A DNA stretch of 10,119 nt. It comes from Actinomycetota bacterium. Lineage in GTDB: Bacteria; Actinomycetota; Acidimicrobiia; Spongiisociales; UBA11373. Every line of letters begins with the position of its first letter. Position 1 is the first letter of the stretch. The position numbers and the translations under genes were made by a program. Under the pieces are notes generated by a model that was given only the letters and a program-made list of their open reading frames with translations, did not search any database and was not told where the DNA came from. The stretch spans positions 1 to 10,119 of the forward strand of contig DNGH01000044.1 in NCBI GenBank assembly GCA_003486285.1. Reading direction: 5' to 3'. Of this stretch, positions 1 through 7,127 are shown in pieces.

Positions 1-2
1 CC

Positions 3-1163
3 ACGCTGGCAGGCCTGGCGCTTGTTGCGCTCAGTCCGGTGGTGGCCGATCTCCTCGACGAGCCGGAGCTCACCGGTCTGATGCTGGTGGCGGCGTCGAC
101 CTTCATCCTCAAGCCGTACACGGCGGTGCTGATTGCCACGTGCCAGGCCCGGTTGCAGTTCGCCCGGGTCGCCGCCGCATTGCTCGCGGCGACCATCGCC
201 CACTATTGCGTCGCCATCGTTCTGGCCAAGGCCGGGAAAGGCGCCTTGAGCCTGGTTGCCGGGCTGCAGGTGAATGCGGTGGTGCTCGTGCTGGTGCTTT
301 GGGCGATGTCGCGTCGCGACCCTCCCGTACCGGTGGCGGAGAACGTGACGACACTACGGGCCGCGGCACTTGCCGGGTGGCCGCTCGCCGGCGAGGTGGC
401 GATGGATGCCCGTCTCGACTACCTGATGATCGGGGTGTTCGCCTCGACCGAGGTGGTCGGGTACTACCACTTCGCCTTCATCCTGGTGCAGCGTCTCAAT
501 GAGCTGCTGATGGGGATCGCGCGCAACGTGCTGTTTCCAACACTGTCGCGGATGGGGGCCAATGCCGATCGACAGTCGATCGGAGTGCTGCGGGCGGGTC
601 CGGTGCTGATCGGGGTGGGAGCTGCGGCTGCTGCCGGCTTGATTGCCACGATGTTCGCGATCGAGGAGATCCTCTGGGGTGGGCGCTGGGAGGCAGCGGT
701 GCCGGCGATGCTGTTGCTCGCCTCCGCCGCTCCGGTGCAGGCGGCGCAGTCGGCTGTCGAGCAGTTGCTCAAGGCTCGGGCCCTGTTCCGACGCTGGACC
801 GCGGCGATGGTGGTGCGGTCGGCCGGAAGCGCGTTGGCGGCGCTGGCGACCGTCGCCATCCTCGGGGACGACTCCACCGCGACCTGGATCGCCGCGGCCG
901 TTGCGGGGTTCCTGGTCGTCGAAGCTCTGGTGGAGGTGTTGGTGCTGGCGCCAGGGCTGGGGATTCCCCCGGTCCGGTATTGGAGGAGCACCCTTCCGAT
1001 CTGGGTGGTGCTGGTGGCAGCGGGATGGGGCGTCGCGTGGCTTGCCTCGGGATGGAGCCTCGGCCCGTGGGCTGCCGCCTTGGCATCGGCAGGGCTCGTC
1101 GGCGGCCTCATCGTCGTCGTAGGCCTGGGGATGTGGCGCCTCGGACTATTCGCCCGGCGCTGA
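3..1163 (+). CDS. Wzx/PST-type polysaccharide flippase, 5' end missing
   Basis: The reading frame is open to the left edge (codons from base 3), so the gene begins outside the window. The GTG at 39 is probably internal. About 386 residues are visible, and full-length members usually have 430-500. The product is a chain of hydrophobic helices separated by short basic loops. Around bases 405-485 it carries the D-Y-L-M-I-G...G-Y-Y-x-F-A pattern, followed by L-F-P-T-L-S near 530-550. Both are typical of the polysaccharide transporter (PST) branch of the MOP flippase superfamily (WzxC-like). Such proteins move lipid-linked oligosaccharide repeat units across the cytoplasmic membrane. The neighbouring nucleotide-sugar operon supports this role, although it lies on the opposite strand and converges on this gene. 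The TGA stop at 1161-1163 directly abuts the stop of the opposing gene. The substrate cannot be told from sequence. Confidence 0.85.
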   Translation, partial: TLAGLALVALSPVVADLLDEPELTGLMLVAASTFILKPYTAVLIATCQARLQFARVAAALLAATIAHYCVAIVLAKAGKGALSLVAGLQVNAVVLVLVLWAMSRRDPPVPVAENVTTLRAAALAGWPLAGEVAMDARLDYLMIGVFASTEVVGYYHFAFILVQRLNELLMGIARNVLFPTLSRMGANADRQSIGVLRAGPVLIGVGAAAAAGLIATMFAIEEILWGGRWEAAVPAMLLLASAAPVQAAQSAVEQLLKARALFRRWTAAMVVRSAGSALAALATVAILGDDSTATWIAAAVAGFLVVEALVEVLVLAPGLGIPPVRYWRSTLPIWVVLVAAGWGVAWLASGWSLGPWAAALASAGLVGGLIVVVGLGMWRLGLFARR

Positions 1164-2357
1164 TCAGGCCCGGAGGGATTCGACCAGCCGCCGGTAGGCA
1201 GCCGACACCGCGGGCCGCGAATAGTGGGTCTGGACGAACTCCCGGCCGCGCCGCCCCATTTCCGCGAGTGACTCGGCTGTGATCGACCGGATGGTCGCGG
1301 CAAGCGCTTCGGCGGTGAGTGGTTCGACCACCAGGCCGGCCCCCGATTCGCGAGCGAGAGTCGCCAGCGCGGAACCGGTCGGCGCCGCGACGATTATCGG
1401 GCGCTCGGCGGCCAGCGCCTGGTACGCCTTCGACGGCATCACGTCGTCACCCAGACCCGGCGCCAGCGGGACGTACATCGCGTTGCAGGCGGCGTAGATC
1501 TCGGGCATGCGCGTCACCGGCTGATTCGGCACCACTCGGGTGTTCGTGATCTCCTCGTTGCGAACCCGGTCGGCGAGGCGTTCCCGTTCGGTGCCGTCAC
1601 CGACGACGATGACCTGCAGGGGAAGGTCGATGAGGCGTGCTGCGGCGTCGAGAAGCAGATCCAGGTTCTGTGGCGCCCCAAGGTTGCCGGCGTAACCGAT
1701 CACGACAGCCGCATCGATCCCGAACTCGGCCCGGAACGGCGCCGGGTCGGCGCCCGGGGCGATCAGATCCAAATCGACGCAGTCGGGGATCATCTCGACG
1801 GGGGTGGTGCCGGCCCGGGACTGGATGCGCTCCGCCACCGCCGGCGTCACCGCCGTGACTACGGCCGCCTTGCGAAAGGCCCGGTTCTCGGTCCAGCGAA
1901 TGGCGGCGACGAGAGGTTGGGCATCCAACACGCCGAGGTTCACCGCGACCTCCGGATACAACTCCTTGACGTTGTAGACCAGTGGGGCCCGCCAGCGCCG
2001 AGCCACCCAGGAACCGATGAGTCCGATTCCGGGTGGTGGGGTCACGGCGAGCACCACGTCGGGACGGCCGCTCCGCAACAAGCCCGCGCCGAGCGCTCCG
2101 ATCAGGTAGATCACCCAGATCAAGGCGTTGCGCAGAGAAGACCTCCCCTTGCGCGGCACCGGGATCCGGATGATCCGTCCGGCGGGTATTGCCGCCCCGC
2201 GTTCGGGCCGGGAGTGGGGGGTGGTGGTGATGACGGTGACGCGGTGACCGGCCGCGGTCAGATCGTCGGCGAGGAACCCGACGAGGTGGGCTGTGCTCAC
2301 ATTGTCTGGGGGGAAGACCACGGAGAAGATGAGGACGTGGCGTCCCCGGCTGGTCAT
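1164..2357 (-). CDS. GT4-family glycosyltransferase, WbuB-like (L-FucNAc/L-QuiNAc transferase type)
   Basis: The product has 397 residues. The N-terminus (F-S-V-V-F-P-P-D-N-V-S-T-A-H at 11-24, then T-T-T-P-H at 44-48) matches the donor-independent N-lobe of WbuB-type GT4 enzymes. The C-lobe shows G-Y-A-G-N-L-G at 221-227, V-V-G-D-G at 251-255 and the P-S-K loop at 308-310, as in GT-B fold retaining enzymes. The first Glu of the usual E-x7-E motif appears to be Gln313 (A-Y-Q-A-L-A), which also occurs in some relatives. ATG at 2357 is chosen because it overlaps the upstream stop by one base (TGATG); the longer open frame up to 2708 only shadows the epimerase gene. Being last in the amino-deoxysugar operon suggests it transfers that sugar to the undecaprenyl-linked repeat unit at the inner membrane face. 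Family is firm; donor and acceptor are inferred from context. Confidence 0.88.
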   Translation of the reverse strand: MTSRGRHVLIFSVVFPPDNVSTAHLVGFLADDLTAAGHRVTVITTTPHSRPERGAAIPAGRIIRIPVPRKGRSSLRNALIWVIYLIGALGAGLLRSGRPDVVLAVTPPPGIGLIGSWVARRWRAPLVYNVKELYPEVAVNLGVLDAQPLVAAIRWTENRAFRKAAVVTAVTPAVAERIQSRAGTTPVEMIPDCVDLDLIAPGADPAPFRAEFGIDAAVVIGYAGNLGAPQNLDLLLDAAARLIDLPLQVIVVGDGTERERLADRVRNEEITNTRVVPNQPVTRMPEIYAACNAMYVPLAPGLGDDVMPSKAYQALAAERPIIVAAPTGSALATLARESGAGLVVEPLTAEALAATIRSITAESLAEMGRRGREFVQTHYSRPAVSAAYRRLVESLRA

Positions 2358-3475
2358 CAGCCCCCCGTGGTCCAGGCGATCTCGGCCGGGTCGGGCGGGC
2401 GATAGCCGAGAACGATGCGGACCACGGCCTCGGCGACGTGCTCCACCAGATACTCCGGCGGTGGCGCCCAGGTGCGATCCAGTGTGGTCACCAGGTCGAC
2501 GGCCGCGGCGATCGCTGCTGGATCGGAGCCCGCGAGAACGTTCGACCCGGCATCGATGGTCTCGGGGCGCTCGGTGACGTCGCGGATGGTGACGTTGGGG
2601 ACTCCGAAGAGGCAGGTCTCCTCCTGCACCGTGCCGCTGTCGGTGAGGACGCAGAACGCCTCCTGCTCGAGGCGGACGAAGTCGAAGAAACCGAGCGGTT
2701 CGAGCCACCGCAAGCCGGTGCGGTCGGCGTCGACCCCGAACTCGTCGATGCGGGCTCGGGTGCGGGGATGGGTGGAGACGACCACCGGATGTCCGTGCCG
2801 CTCCTGGAGCCGGCTCAGGGCCTCGACCAGACGGCGCAGCCGGGCGGGGTCGTCGACGCTCTCGGCGCGATGCATGGTCACCAGGATGTAGTGGCCGGAG
2901 GTGACCCCGAGGTCGCGCAGGGCATGACTCGCCGCGATCTCGGTGGCGTAGTGGTCGATCACCTGCATGATCGGGTTGCCCGTGACGAAGATGCGTTCGC
3001 CGGCGATCCCCTCGCGGAGCAGGTTCTCCCGGCTCCGGTTGGTGTAGGGGAGCAGCACCGACGACGAGTGGTCGATGATGCGCCGGTTGACCTCTTCCGG
3101 GACTCGGTCGTCGTAGCAGCGGTTGCCCGCCTCCATGTGATAGACGGGAATGCCGAGGCGGCGGGCGACGATGGCGGCGAGCCCGCTGTTGGTGTCACCG
3201 AGGATCAGCACGCGATCGGGGCGGTGCTCCCGCAGCAGAGCCTCGGTGTGGGTGAGGATCTGGCCGATCTGCTCGCCGAACGACGGTGCCTGCACCCCGA
3301 GGAAGCGATCGGGGTCGCGCACTCCGAGCTCACGGAAGAAGAGCCCACTCAGCGTGTCGGTGTAGTTCTGCCCGGTGTGGATCAGGACGTGGTCGGAATG
3401 CGCGTCGAGAAGGGGGATGACGCGGCTCAGCCGGATGATCTCGGGACGAGTGCCGAGGATCGTCATCACCTTCAT
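2357..3475 (-). CDS. UDP-N-acetylhexosamine 2-epimerase, CapG/FnlC/WbjD subgroup
   Basis: This 372-residue protein belongs to the non-hydrolysing UDP-GlcNAc 2-epimerase (WecB) fold family, at about normal length. It has G-T-R-P-E at 8-12, G-D-T-N-S at 93-97, M-E-A-G-N-R at 114-119, P-E-E at 126-128, H-R-A-E at 202-205 and, near the C-terminus, T-D-S-G-T-V-Q-E-E. By eye, WecB's catalytic Asp95, Glu117, Glu131 and His213 correspond to Asp94, Glu115, Glu127 and His202. The M-E-A-G-N-R-C-(Y/F)-D-x-R-V-P-E-E signature separates the CapG/FnlC group, which epimerises C2 of UDP-6-deoxy-L-HexNAc, from WecB proper, which usually has E-A-G-L-R-T. The ATG at 3475 overlaps the dehydratase stop as ATGA, with a GGGGGAG stretch about 9 bases upstream. 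It likely performs the last step from UDP-GlcNAc to UDP-L-QuiNAc or UDP-L-FucNAc. A simple ManNAc-forming epimerase is the less likely alternative. Confidence 0.88.
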   Translation of the reverse strand: MKVMTILGTRPEIIRLSRVIPLLDAHSDHVLIHTGQNYTDTLSGLFFRELGVRDPDRFLGVQAPSFGEQIGQILTHTEALLREHRPDRVLILGDTNSGLAAIVARRLGIPVYHMEAGNRCYDDRVPEEVNRRIIDHSSSVLLPYTNRSRENLLREGIAGERIFVTGNPIMQVIDHYATEIAASHALRDLGVTSGHYILVTMHRAESVDDPARLRRLVEALSRLQERHGHPVVVSTHPRTRARIDEFGVDADRTGLRWLEPLGFFDFVRLEQEAFCVLTDSGTVQEETCLFGVPNVTIRDVTERPETIDAGSNVLAGSDPAAIAAAVDLVTTLDRTWAPPPEYLVEHVAEAVVRIVLGYRPPDPAEIAWTTGG

Positions 3476-4545
3476 CGCAGCAACTCCCCCTCGTTGGGGT
3501 CGACCTGATCCACCAGAAGGCGGTGCTCCGTGAGGAGTCGGCGAGTGCCCTCCAGGTCGAGCAGCGGGCCGGAGCTGGAGAACTCGCCCGTCAGCGCCGG
3601 CTTGGTCACCTTCTCGGTCTGCAGCTCGGGGAGCATCGGCTGGATGGCAAACCACTTCTCCCGGATCACGGTGCGGGGGGACTCCTCGTCATTGACCATG
3701 ATCTCATGCACCTTCTCCCCGGGGCGGATCCCGGTGACGGTGGTCTCGATCTTGCGGTCCCCGATCAGCGCCGCAGCGATGTCGACGACGCGCGACGACG
3801 GCGCGTTGGGCACCAGGGTCTCGCCGCGCCGTCCGATGCGCACCGCGGCGAACACGGTGTCGACCGCATCGTCGAGGCTGAGCATGAAGCGGGTCATGTC
3901 GGTGGTGGTGATGGTGACCGGCCCCCCGTGGCGGATCTGGTCGTGGAACAGGGGCACCACCGAGCCCCGCGATGCCATGACGTTGCCGTAGCGCACGCAC
4001 ACCAGGCGGGTGTCGCCGCAACGCATGTTGGCCTGGATGAAGACCCGCTCCTGGATCGCCTTGGTCATCCCCATCACGTTCACCGGCTTGCACGCCTTGT
4101 CCGTGGAGATGCCGACCACGGTGTCGACCGGGAGGTGGTGCTGCTGGATGGCGCGAACGAGGTTCTCCGCTCCGCCGATGTTGGTTTGAACCGCCTCGAA
4201 GGGAAAGTACTCGGCGGTGGGTACCTGCTTGAGAGCGGCGGCGTTGAAGACCACGTCGACGCCCTGCATCACCGAGAGGACCGAGTCGGGATCGCGCACG
4301 TCTCCGATCCAGAACTCGAGGGTCCGCTCGAAGTTGCGGAAGATCGCCTCGTCGGTGGCGGCGCGGCGATGCAGGTAGTCGAGGCGCATCTCGTGCTGCT
4401 TGGCCTCGTCGCGCGAGAAGACGATGATCCGTTCCGGCTCGCCCAAGTCACCGCCGAGGAGCCGCTTCACCAGCAGCTTGCCCAGTGACCCGGTGCCCCC
4501 GGTCACCAGGATGCGTTTGCCGGCCAGCGGCTGCGTGGGGGTCAT
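3472..4545 (-). CDS. UDP-GlcNAc 4,6-dehydratase/5-epimerase, CapE/FnlA/WbjB-like extended SDR
   Basis: This 357-residue extended SDR of the polysaccharide biosynthesis (CapD-like) family opens with a nucleotide-binding G-G-T-G-S-L-G at 16-22. It continues with F-S-R-D-E-x-K-Q near 43-49, A-A-A-L-K-Q-V-P near 102-109 and S-T-D-K-A...N-V-M-G-M-T-K at 147-162. Asp149 and Lys150 match the catalytic pair of FlaA1-type dehydratases, and Met158 stands where classical SDRs have Tyr, as in FnlA/WbpM relatives. R-Y-G-N-V-M-A-S-R-G-S-V follows. The expected reaction is UDP-GlcNAc to a UDP-4-keto-6-deoxy sugar, with C5 inversion in the CapE group. The ATG at 4545 is preferred over GTG at 4551 because it forms the ATGA overlap with the preceding gene and sits 5 bases after GAGGAG. 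Family is firm; the inverting mode is inferred from the partner genes. Confidence 0.9.
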   Translation of the reverse strand: MTPTQPLAGKRILVTGGTGSLGKLLVKRLLGGDLGEPERIIVFSRDEAKQHEMRLDYLHRRAATDEAIFRNFERTLEFWIGDVRDPDSVLSVMQGVDVVFNAAALKQVPTAEYFPFEAVQTNIGGAENLVRAIQQHHLPVDTVVGISTDKACKPVNVMGMTKAIQERVFIQANMRCGDTRLVCVRYGNVMASRGSVVPLFHDQIRHGGPVTITTTDMTRFMLSLDDAVDTVFAAVRIGRRGETLVPNAPSSRVVDIAAALIGDRKIETTVTGIRPGEKVHEIMVNDEESPRTVIREKWFAIQPMLPELQTEKVTKPALTGEFSSSGPLLDLEGTRRLLTEHRLLVDQVDPNEGELLR

Positions 4546-5420
4546 CGCCACTCCTCATACGGTGTCGGATCGGCGGCCATCACCGCCACCATGTCCTCCC
4601 ATGATGGTGCCTTCAGGCCGGTGTCCGCGGTGAATCGGTCACCGATCAGGCTGCGGTCGAGGAGGAACTCGTCCTCGGGCACGATCTCCACCTTGTGTCC
4701 AAAGGCCTTGGCGAAGACACCGAGCAGGTCGAACTTGGAGATCCGGGGCCCGGCCACCTGGTAGCGGCCATGCACCCCGGGATGCTCGGTGATGAGGCGC
4801 GCCACCAGGTCGGCCATCCAGTTGGTGGTGACGCCGGAGAAGAATGCCCGCCGGAAGCCCTTGACCCGGCCCCTCTGGGACAGGAACCACTCGAGCAGGG
4901 AGTGGAACTCGGTGAGCTCGCGCCCGACCAGAGAGGTGCGGAGGGTGAGGACATGCTCGGAATCGGCCACCTCGCCTAGGTACTTGGTGCGCCCGTAGAG
5001 GTCCTCGGCATCGGAGATGTCGTCCTCGGCGTAAGAGCCGCGTCGGCCGTTGAAGACGCAGTCCGTGCTGAAGTGGATCACGCGGATGCCGTGCTCGGAG
5101 CAGTGCGCGACGAGGCGGTGCGGGAACAGCGCGTTGATGGCGATGTTGGCTTCCGGGTCCCTGTCCTTCTGCTTGATCACCCCGATGCAGTTGACCACGA
5201 CGTCGGGCCGGGACGCCTCGATGGCCCCGCTCACCGTGGAGACGTCGGCGGCATCGACTCCGCCGACGATTGCACCGTCGCGAAACAGCGGGATGGCTCC
5301 ATAGGGTTTGGCGCCGGGGGCGCCGCGCAGCGTGCCGACGACGGTGTGCTCGGTGCTCAGGCGCTGCAGGACCTTGTGGCCGAGCATGCCACCTGAGCCG
5401 AGGACCAGGATGCGAGTCAT
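4542..5420 (-). CDS. RmlD-like nucleotide-sugar 4-reductase (WbvR/QnlA type)
   Basis: This 292-residue SDR of the RmlD substrate-binding family is of normal length for dTDP-4-dehydrorhamnose reductases. It shows an N-terminal G-S-G-G-M-L-G dinucleotide-binding loop at 8-14, the conserved P-D-V-V-V-N-C-I-G at 72-80, the H-F-S-T-D-C-V-F-N-G block at 116-125 and catalytic Y142-x3-K146. No rhamnose genes are visible, and it is first in an operon with CapE- and CapG-like enzymes. It therefore most likely reduces the C4 keto group of the UDP-6-deoxy-HexNAc intermediate rather than a dTDP-sugar. The L-FucNAc pathway uses CapF/FnlB, with a C-terminal cupin domain; this protein lacks one, which favours the L-QuiNAc route. 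ATG at 5420 follows a CGGAG about 10 bases upstream. The SDR/RmlD family is firm, the substrate inferred. Confidence 0.85.
   Translation of the reverse strand: MTRILVLGSGGMLGHKVLQRLSTEHTVVGTLRGAPGAKPYGAIPLFRDGAIVGGVDAADVSTVSGAIEASRPDVVVNCIGVIKQKDRDPEANIAINALFPHRLVAHCSEHGIRVIHFSTDCVFNGRRGSYAEDDISDAEDLYGRTKYLGEVADSEHVLTLRTSLVGRELTEFHSLLEWFLSQRGRVKGFRRAFFSGVTTNWMADLVARLITEHPGVHGRYQVAGPRISKFDLLGVFAKAFGHKVEIVPEDEFLLDRSLIGDRFTADTGLKAPSWEDMVAVMAADPTPYEEWR
4551..4556 (-). promoter_or_regulatory. Ribosome binding site GAGGAG deciding the dehydratase start
   Basis: On the minus strand GAGGAG is followed by TGGCG and then ATG at 4545, an ideal 5-base spacing. The alternative GTG at 4551 would overlap this site, so the ATG is the likely start. 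The site lies inside the 3' end of the reductase gene, consistent with coupled translation. Confidence 0.7.
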
Positions 5421-5453
5421 GACGGGGGCTCCGGGGTGGAGGATGCCGGTCCG

Positions 5454-5459
5454 AGACTA
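5454..5459 (-). promoter_or_regulatory. Putative -10 box (TAGTCT) of the amino-sugar operon
   Basis: On the minus strand TAGTCT fits the TANNNT consensus of actinobacterial housekeeping promoters. It would give a transcript start near 5447 and a leader of about 27 bases containing the CGGAG ribosome site of the reductase gene. No clear -35 box is seen. Confidence 0.4.
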
Positions 5460-5497
5460 ACGGCGGTGGCCGGTACGGCGGTCTCTGCGGAGCCCCC

Positions 5498-5519
5498 GGG
5501 TAGGCTCCGCCTCCTACCC
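5498..5519. repeat. Inverted repeat GGGTAGG/CCTACCC in the divergent promoter region
   Basis: Perfect 7-base arms at 5498-5504 and 5513-5519 are separated by 8 bases. The left arm overlaps the likely -10 box of the lipoprotein gene, so it could be an operator or a hairpin in the leader. It also echoes the GGGTAGC heptamer found before folB. Confidence 0.5.
5501..5506 (+). promoter_or_regulatory. Putative -10 box (TAGGCT) of the lipoprotein gene
   Basis: TAGGCT fits TANNNT and would start a transcript near 5513, giving a short leader with a GGAG ribosome site at 5529-5532. The following bases resemble those after the -10 boxes at 7791 and 8618. No convincing -35 box is visible. Confidence 0.4.
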
Positions 5520-5537
5520 CGCACCCTCGGAGTGGCG

Positions 5538-6008
5538 ATGGCCGTTTACAACACACGACTCCTGGTCCGCGGCGCCGTCCTGGCGCTGCTGGTGACCGCT
5601 TGCGCCTTCGGCACCGCCGACCAGGCCGCAACCCAGATGCGCGCCTCCGTCGCCGCCACGGCTACCGAGTTCGGGCTCGGGGAACACGTCGATGAGATCG
5701 TGGTGTCGTTCACCGAGGTGCCCTGTGCCCGTGCCGGGGGTACCGCGGCGCTGGCGACTCTCGATGTCGCGGTGGGTCCGGGCGAGTTCGACGTGGCCGC
5801 CATCGCCCGGGTCGGAGGCTTCTGGGCCGAGTACCACGGCCGTGACTTCGTGCGGATCGCCGAGGTTCCCGGAGCCCCCGATGTGGTCGGTGTCGACGGC
5901 TTCCTCCGCAACGGTGAGGTCCTTGGGTTCGTCTACTCGGTGCCAGACGCCGCGATCCACCTCCAGGGCCTTTCGGGCTGCCTGCCCCGGAGGACGATCG
6001 ACGACTAG
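5538..6008 (+). CDS. Small secreted lipoprotein of unknown function
   Basis: The product has 156 residues. A basic N-terminus (R7, R11) and a hydrophobic stretch lead into the lipobox V-T-A-C, predicting lipid attachment at Cys22 and a mature chain of 135 residues outside the membrane. The mature part has two further cysteines, Cys63 (V-P-C-A-R) and Cys148 (S-G-C-L-P), which could form a disulfide, and aromatic G-G-F-W-A-E-Y at 93-99. No family was recognised. ATG at 5538 is chosen because it starts the signal peptide and follows GGAG with a 5-base TGGCG spacer; the frame extends to a GTG at 5436, but that extension is proline/arginine-rich with no ribosome site. It is divergent from the sugar operon and stops 7 bases before the end of the opposing membrane-protein gene. 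Confidence 0.75.
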   Translation: MAVYNTRLLVRGAVLALLVTACAFGTADQAATQMRASVAATATEFGLGEHVDEIVVSFTEVPCARAGGTAALATLDVAVGPGEFDVAAIARVGGFWAEYHGRDFVRIAEVPGAPDVVGVDGFLRNGEVLGFVYSVPDAAIHLQGLSGCLPRRTIDD

Positions 6009-6015
6009 CCGGCCA

Positions 6016-7026
6016 CTACGCCGGTGTGGGGCGTCTGCGATCCACGGGCCTTTCCGCGCGGACGCGCTCCACCACGATCAACGCGGCCAGCACCAACGCG
6101 GTTTCGAGAACGAGAGCGACCAGGCTGCGCTCCACCACTGCCGGCAGTGCAGAGGGCAGCACCGGGGCGGTGAGGACGTCGCGGCTGGAGAGTCCCCAGA
6201 TGACCAGCGCGATGGCGGCGAGTAGACGAGCGGCCGTGGCCCGGATCGGGCTCGAGCGCCATCCCACTGCTGCGATCGCCAGGACCACGCTCACCGCGGG
6301 GAGGATCATCTCCGACGGGAACGCCCTGTCGACCGGGGTCGACAGGTATTGCATCGTGGCGACCAGCAGCGCCGCCGCTCCGAGCGCGCCAAGGCACACC
6401 GCAAGGAGTGTGTTGCGACCGCGCCGCCACCAGGCGATGGGTATCAGGCCGCCCAGTCCGATGAGCATCGGCCCCACCGGGTTCACCGCGGGGAGCCACA
6501 CCAGTTCGCCCCGCACCGTAACGGGTTCTCCGTCCAGGACGACCTCGAGTTCCCAGGGAAACACCAGTTGCACTCGGTCACCGGCGATGGTCGGGGGCAG
6601 GTCTCGGCTCATCCAGTGGGTGCGGTGGTCGTGCCATGCGTAGGTTCCGCCGTTCCCCACCGCCCTCCAGTCGGCCTCCGCCACGGGGTCGGCCTCAACG
6701 GGGATTTCGACTCCGTAGCGGGACTCGTTGATGAAGCGAGACGGCGAATGGTGGTTGCGCCACACGGTGCCGTCGGCGTCGATGCGCAAATAGGGCTCGG
6801 CGAAGTAGCCGGGGACATCGAGATGGTGTCCGGGCGCCACCGCGACCACGAGGAAGGCGTCCCCGCCGGCCACGTCGATGGTCATGCCCTCGACGGCGGG
6901 ATCGAGTTCGGTCACCACCGAGCGATAGTGGGTGGGCACCGCGGGATCGGCCAACGCCGGGGGCGCGGTGGCGACGACCACCGCGGCGGCCAGGAGGCCG
7001 ATGGCGAGTAGGCGGTCGAAGGTCAT
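6016..7026 (-). CDS. Exported multi-pass membrane protein with W-H-D-H-R-T-H-W motif, unknown function
   Basis: The 336-residue product starts with a signal peptide (cleavage likely after A-L-A, residues 24-26). An extracytoplasmic domain of about 155 residues follows, then roughly five hydrophobic helices (near 184-199, 205-224, 240-255, 266-281 and 301-320) and a basic tail. The outer domain has G-T-Y-A-W-H-D-H-R-T-H-W-M at 127-139, with His132, His134 and His137 closely spaced, plus H67-H68 and H92-H93. That spacing suggests, but does not prove, metal binding. Two V-x-G-E/L-D-G-E patches near 164-175 fit a beta-sandwich. I do not recognise a named family. ATG at 7026 is the first start in frame, but no good ribosome site or TANNNT box precedes it closely, so it may be leaderless or read through from the gene upstream. 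Confidence 0.75.
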   Translation of the reverse strand: MTFDRLLAIGLLAAAVVVATAPPALADPAVPTHYRSVVTELDPAVEGMTIDVAGGDAFLVVAVAPGHHLDVPGYFAEPYLRIDADGTVWRNHHSPSRFINESRYGVEIPVEADPVAEADWRAVGNGGTYAWHDHRTHWMSRDLPPTIAGDRVQLVFPWELEVVLDGEPVTVRGELVWLPAVNPVGPMLIGLGGLIPIAWWRRGRNTLLAVCLGALGAAALLVATMQYLSTPVDRAFPSEMILPAVSVVLAIAAVGWRSSPIRATAARLLAAIALVIWGLSSRDVLTAPVLPSALPAVVERSLVALVLETALVLAALIVVERVRAERPVDRRRPTPA

Positions 7027-7087
7027 GCGGAAGCGAATGGTGGGCGCACTCCGCCGGGGCAGCCAGAGCCTGAAGTCCTCTGCTGCT

Positions 7088-7101
7088 GACTGTGGACTGT
7101 G
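7088..7101. repeat. 7-bp tandem duplication (GACTGTG)2
   Basis: Two exact head-to-tail copies of GACTGTG lie in the 115-base spacer between two minus-strand genes. They are preceded by three CTG triplets. The same spacer holds a second, unrelated heptamer duplication. Confidence 0.7.
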
Positions 7102-7127
7102 AGGATGCCGCGATCGCCCGAGTACAT

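Noticed and set aside
464..1303. Minus-strand open frame antisense to the flippase
   Set aside because: The product is Ala/Ser/Pro/Arg-rich without recognisable domains and overlaps both the flippase and the glycosyltransferase end.
2358..2708. N-terminal extension of the glycosyltransferase
   Set aside because: The added 117 residues are low-complexity and shadow the epimerase gene; the family N-terminus begins just after ATG 2357.
3476..3655. N-terminal extension of the epimerase
   Set aside because: The family starts at M-K-V-M-T-I-L-G-T-R-P-E, and ATG 3475 forms the ATGA overlap with the upstream gene.
2438..4488. Long plus-strand open frames (2438-3508 and 3523-4488) opposite the epimerase and dehydratase genes
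   Set aside because: They lie antisense to well-supported enzymes, give low-complexity Asp/Gly/Val/His-rich products with no family motif, and are the usual result of strong third-position GC bias.
4639..5631. Minus-strand open frame of 330 codons over the reductase gene
   Set aside because: It is a frame-shifted shadow of the RmlD-like gene; the product is mostly Arg/Pro/His and has no motif.
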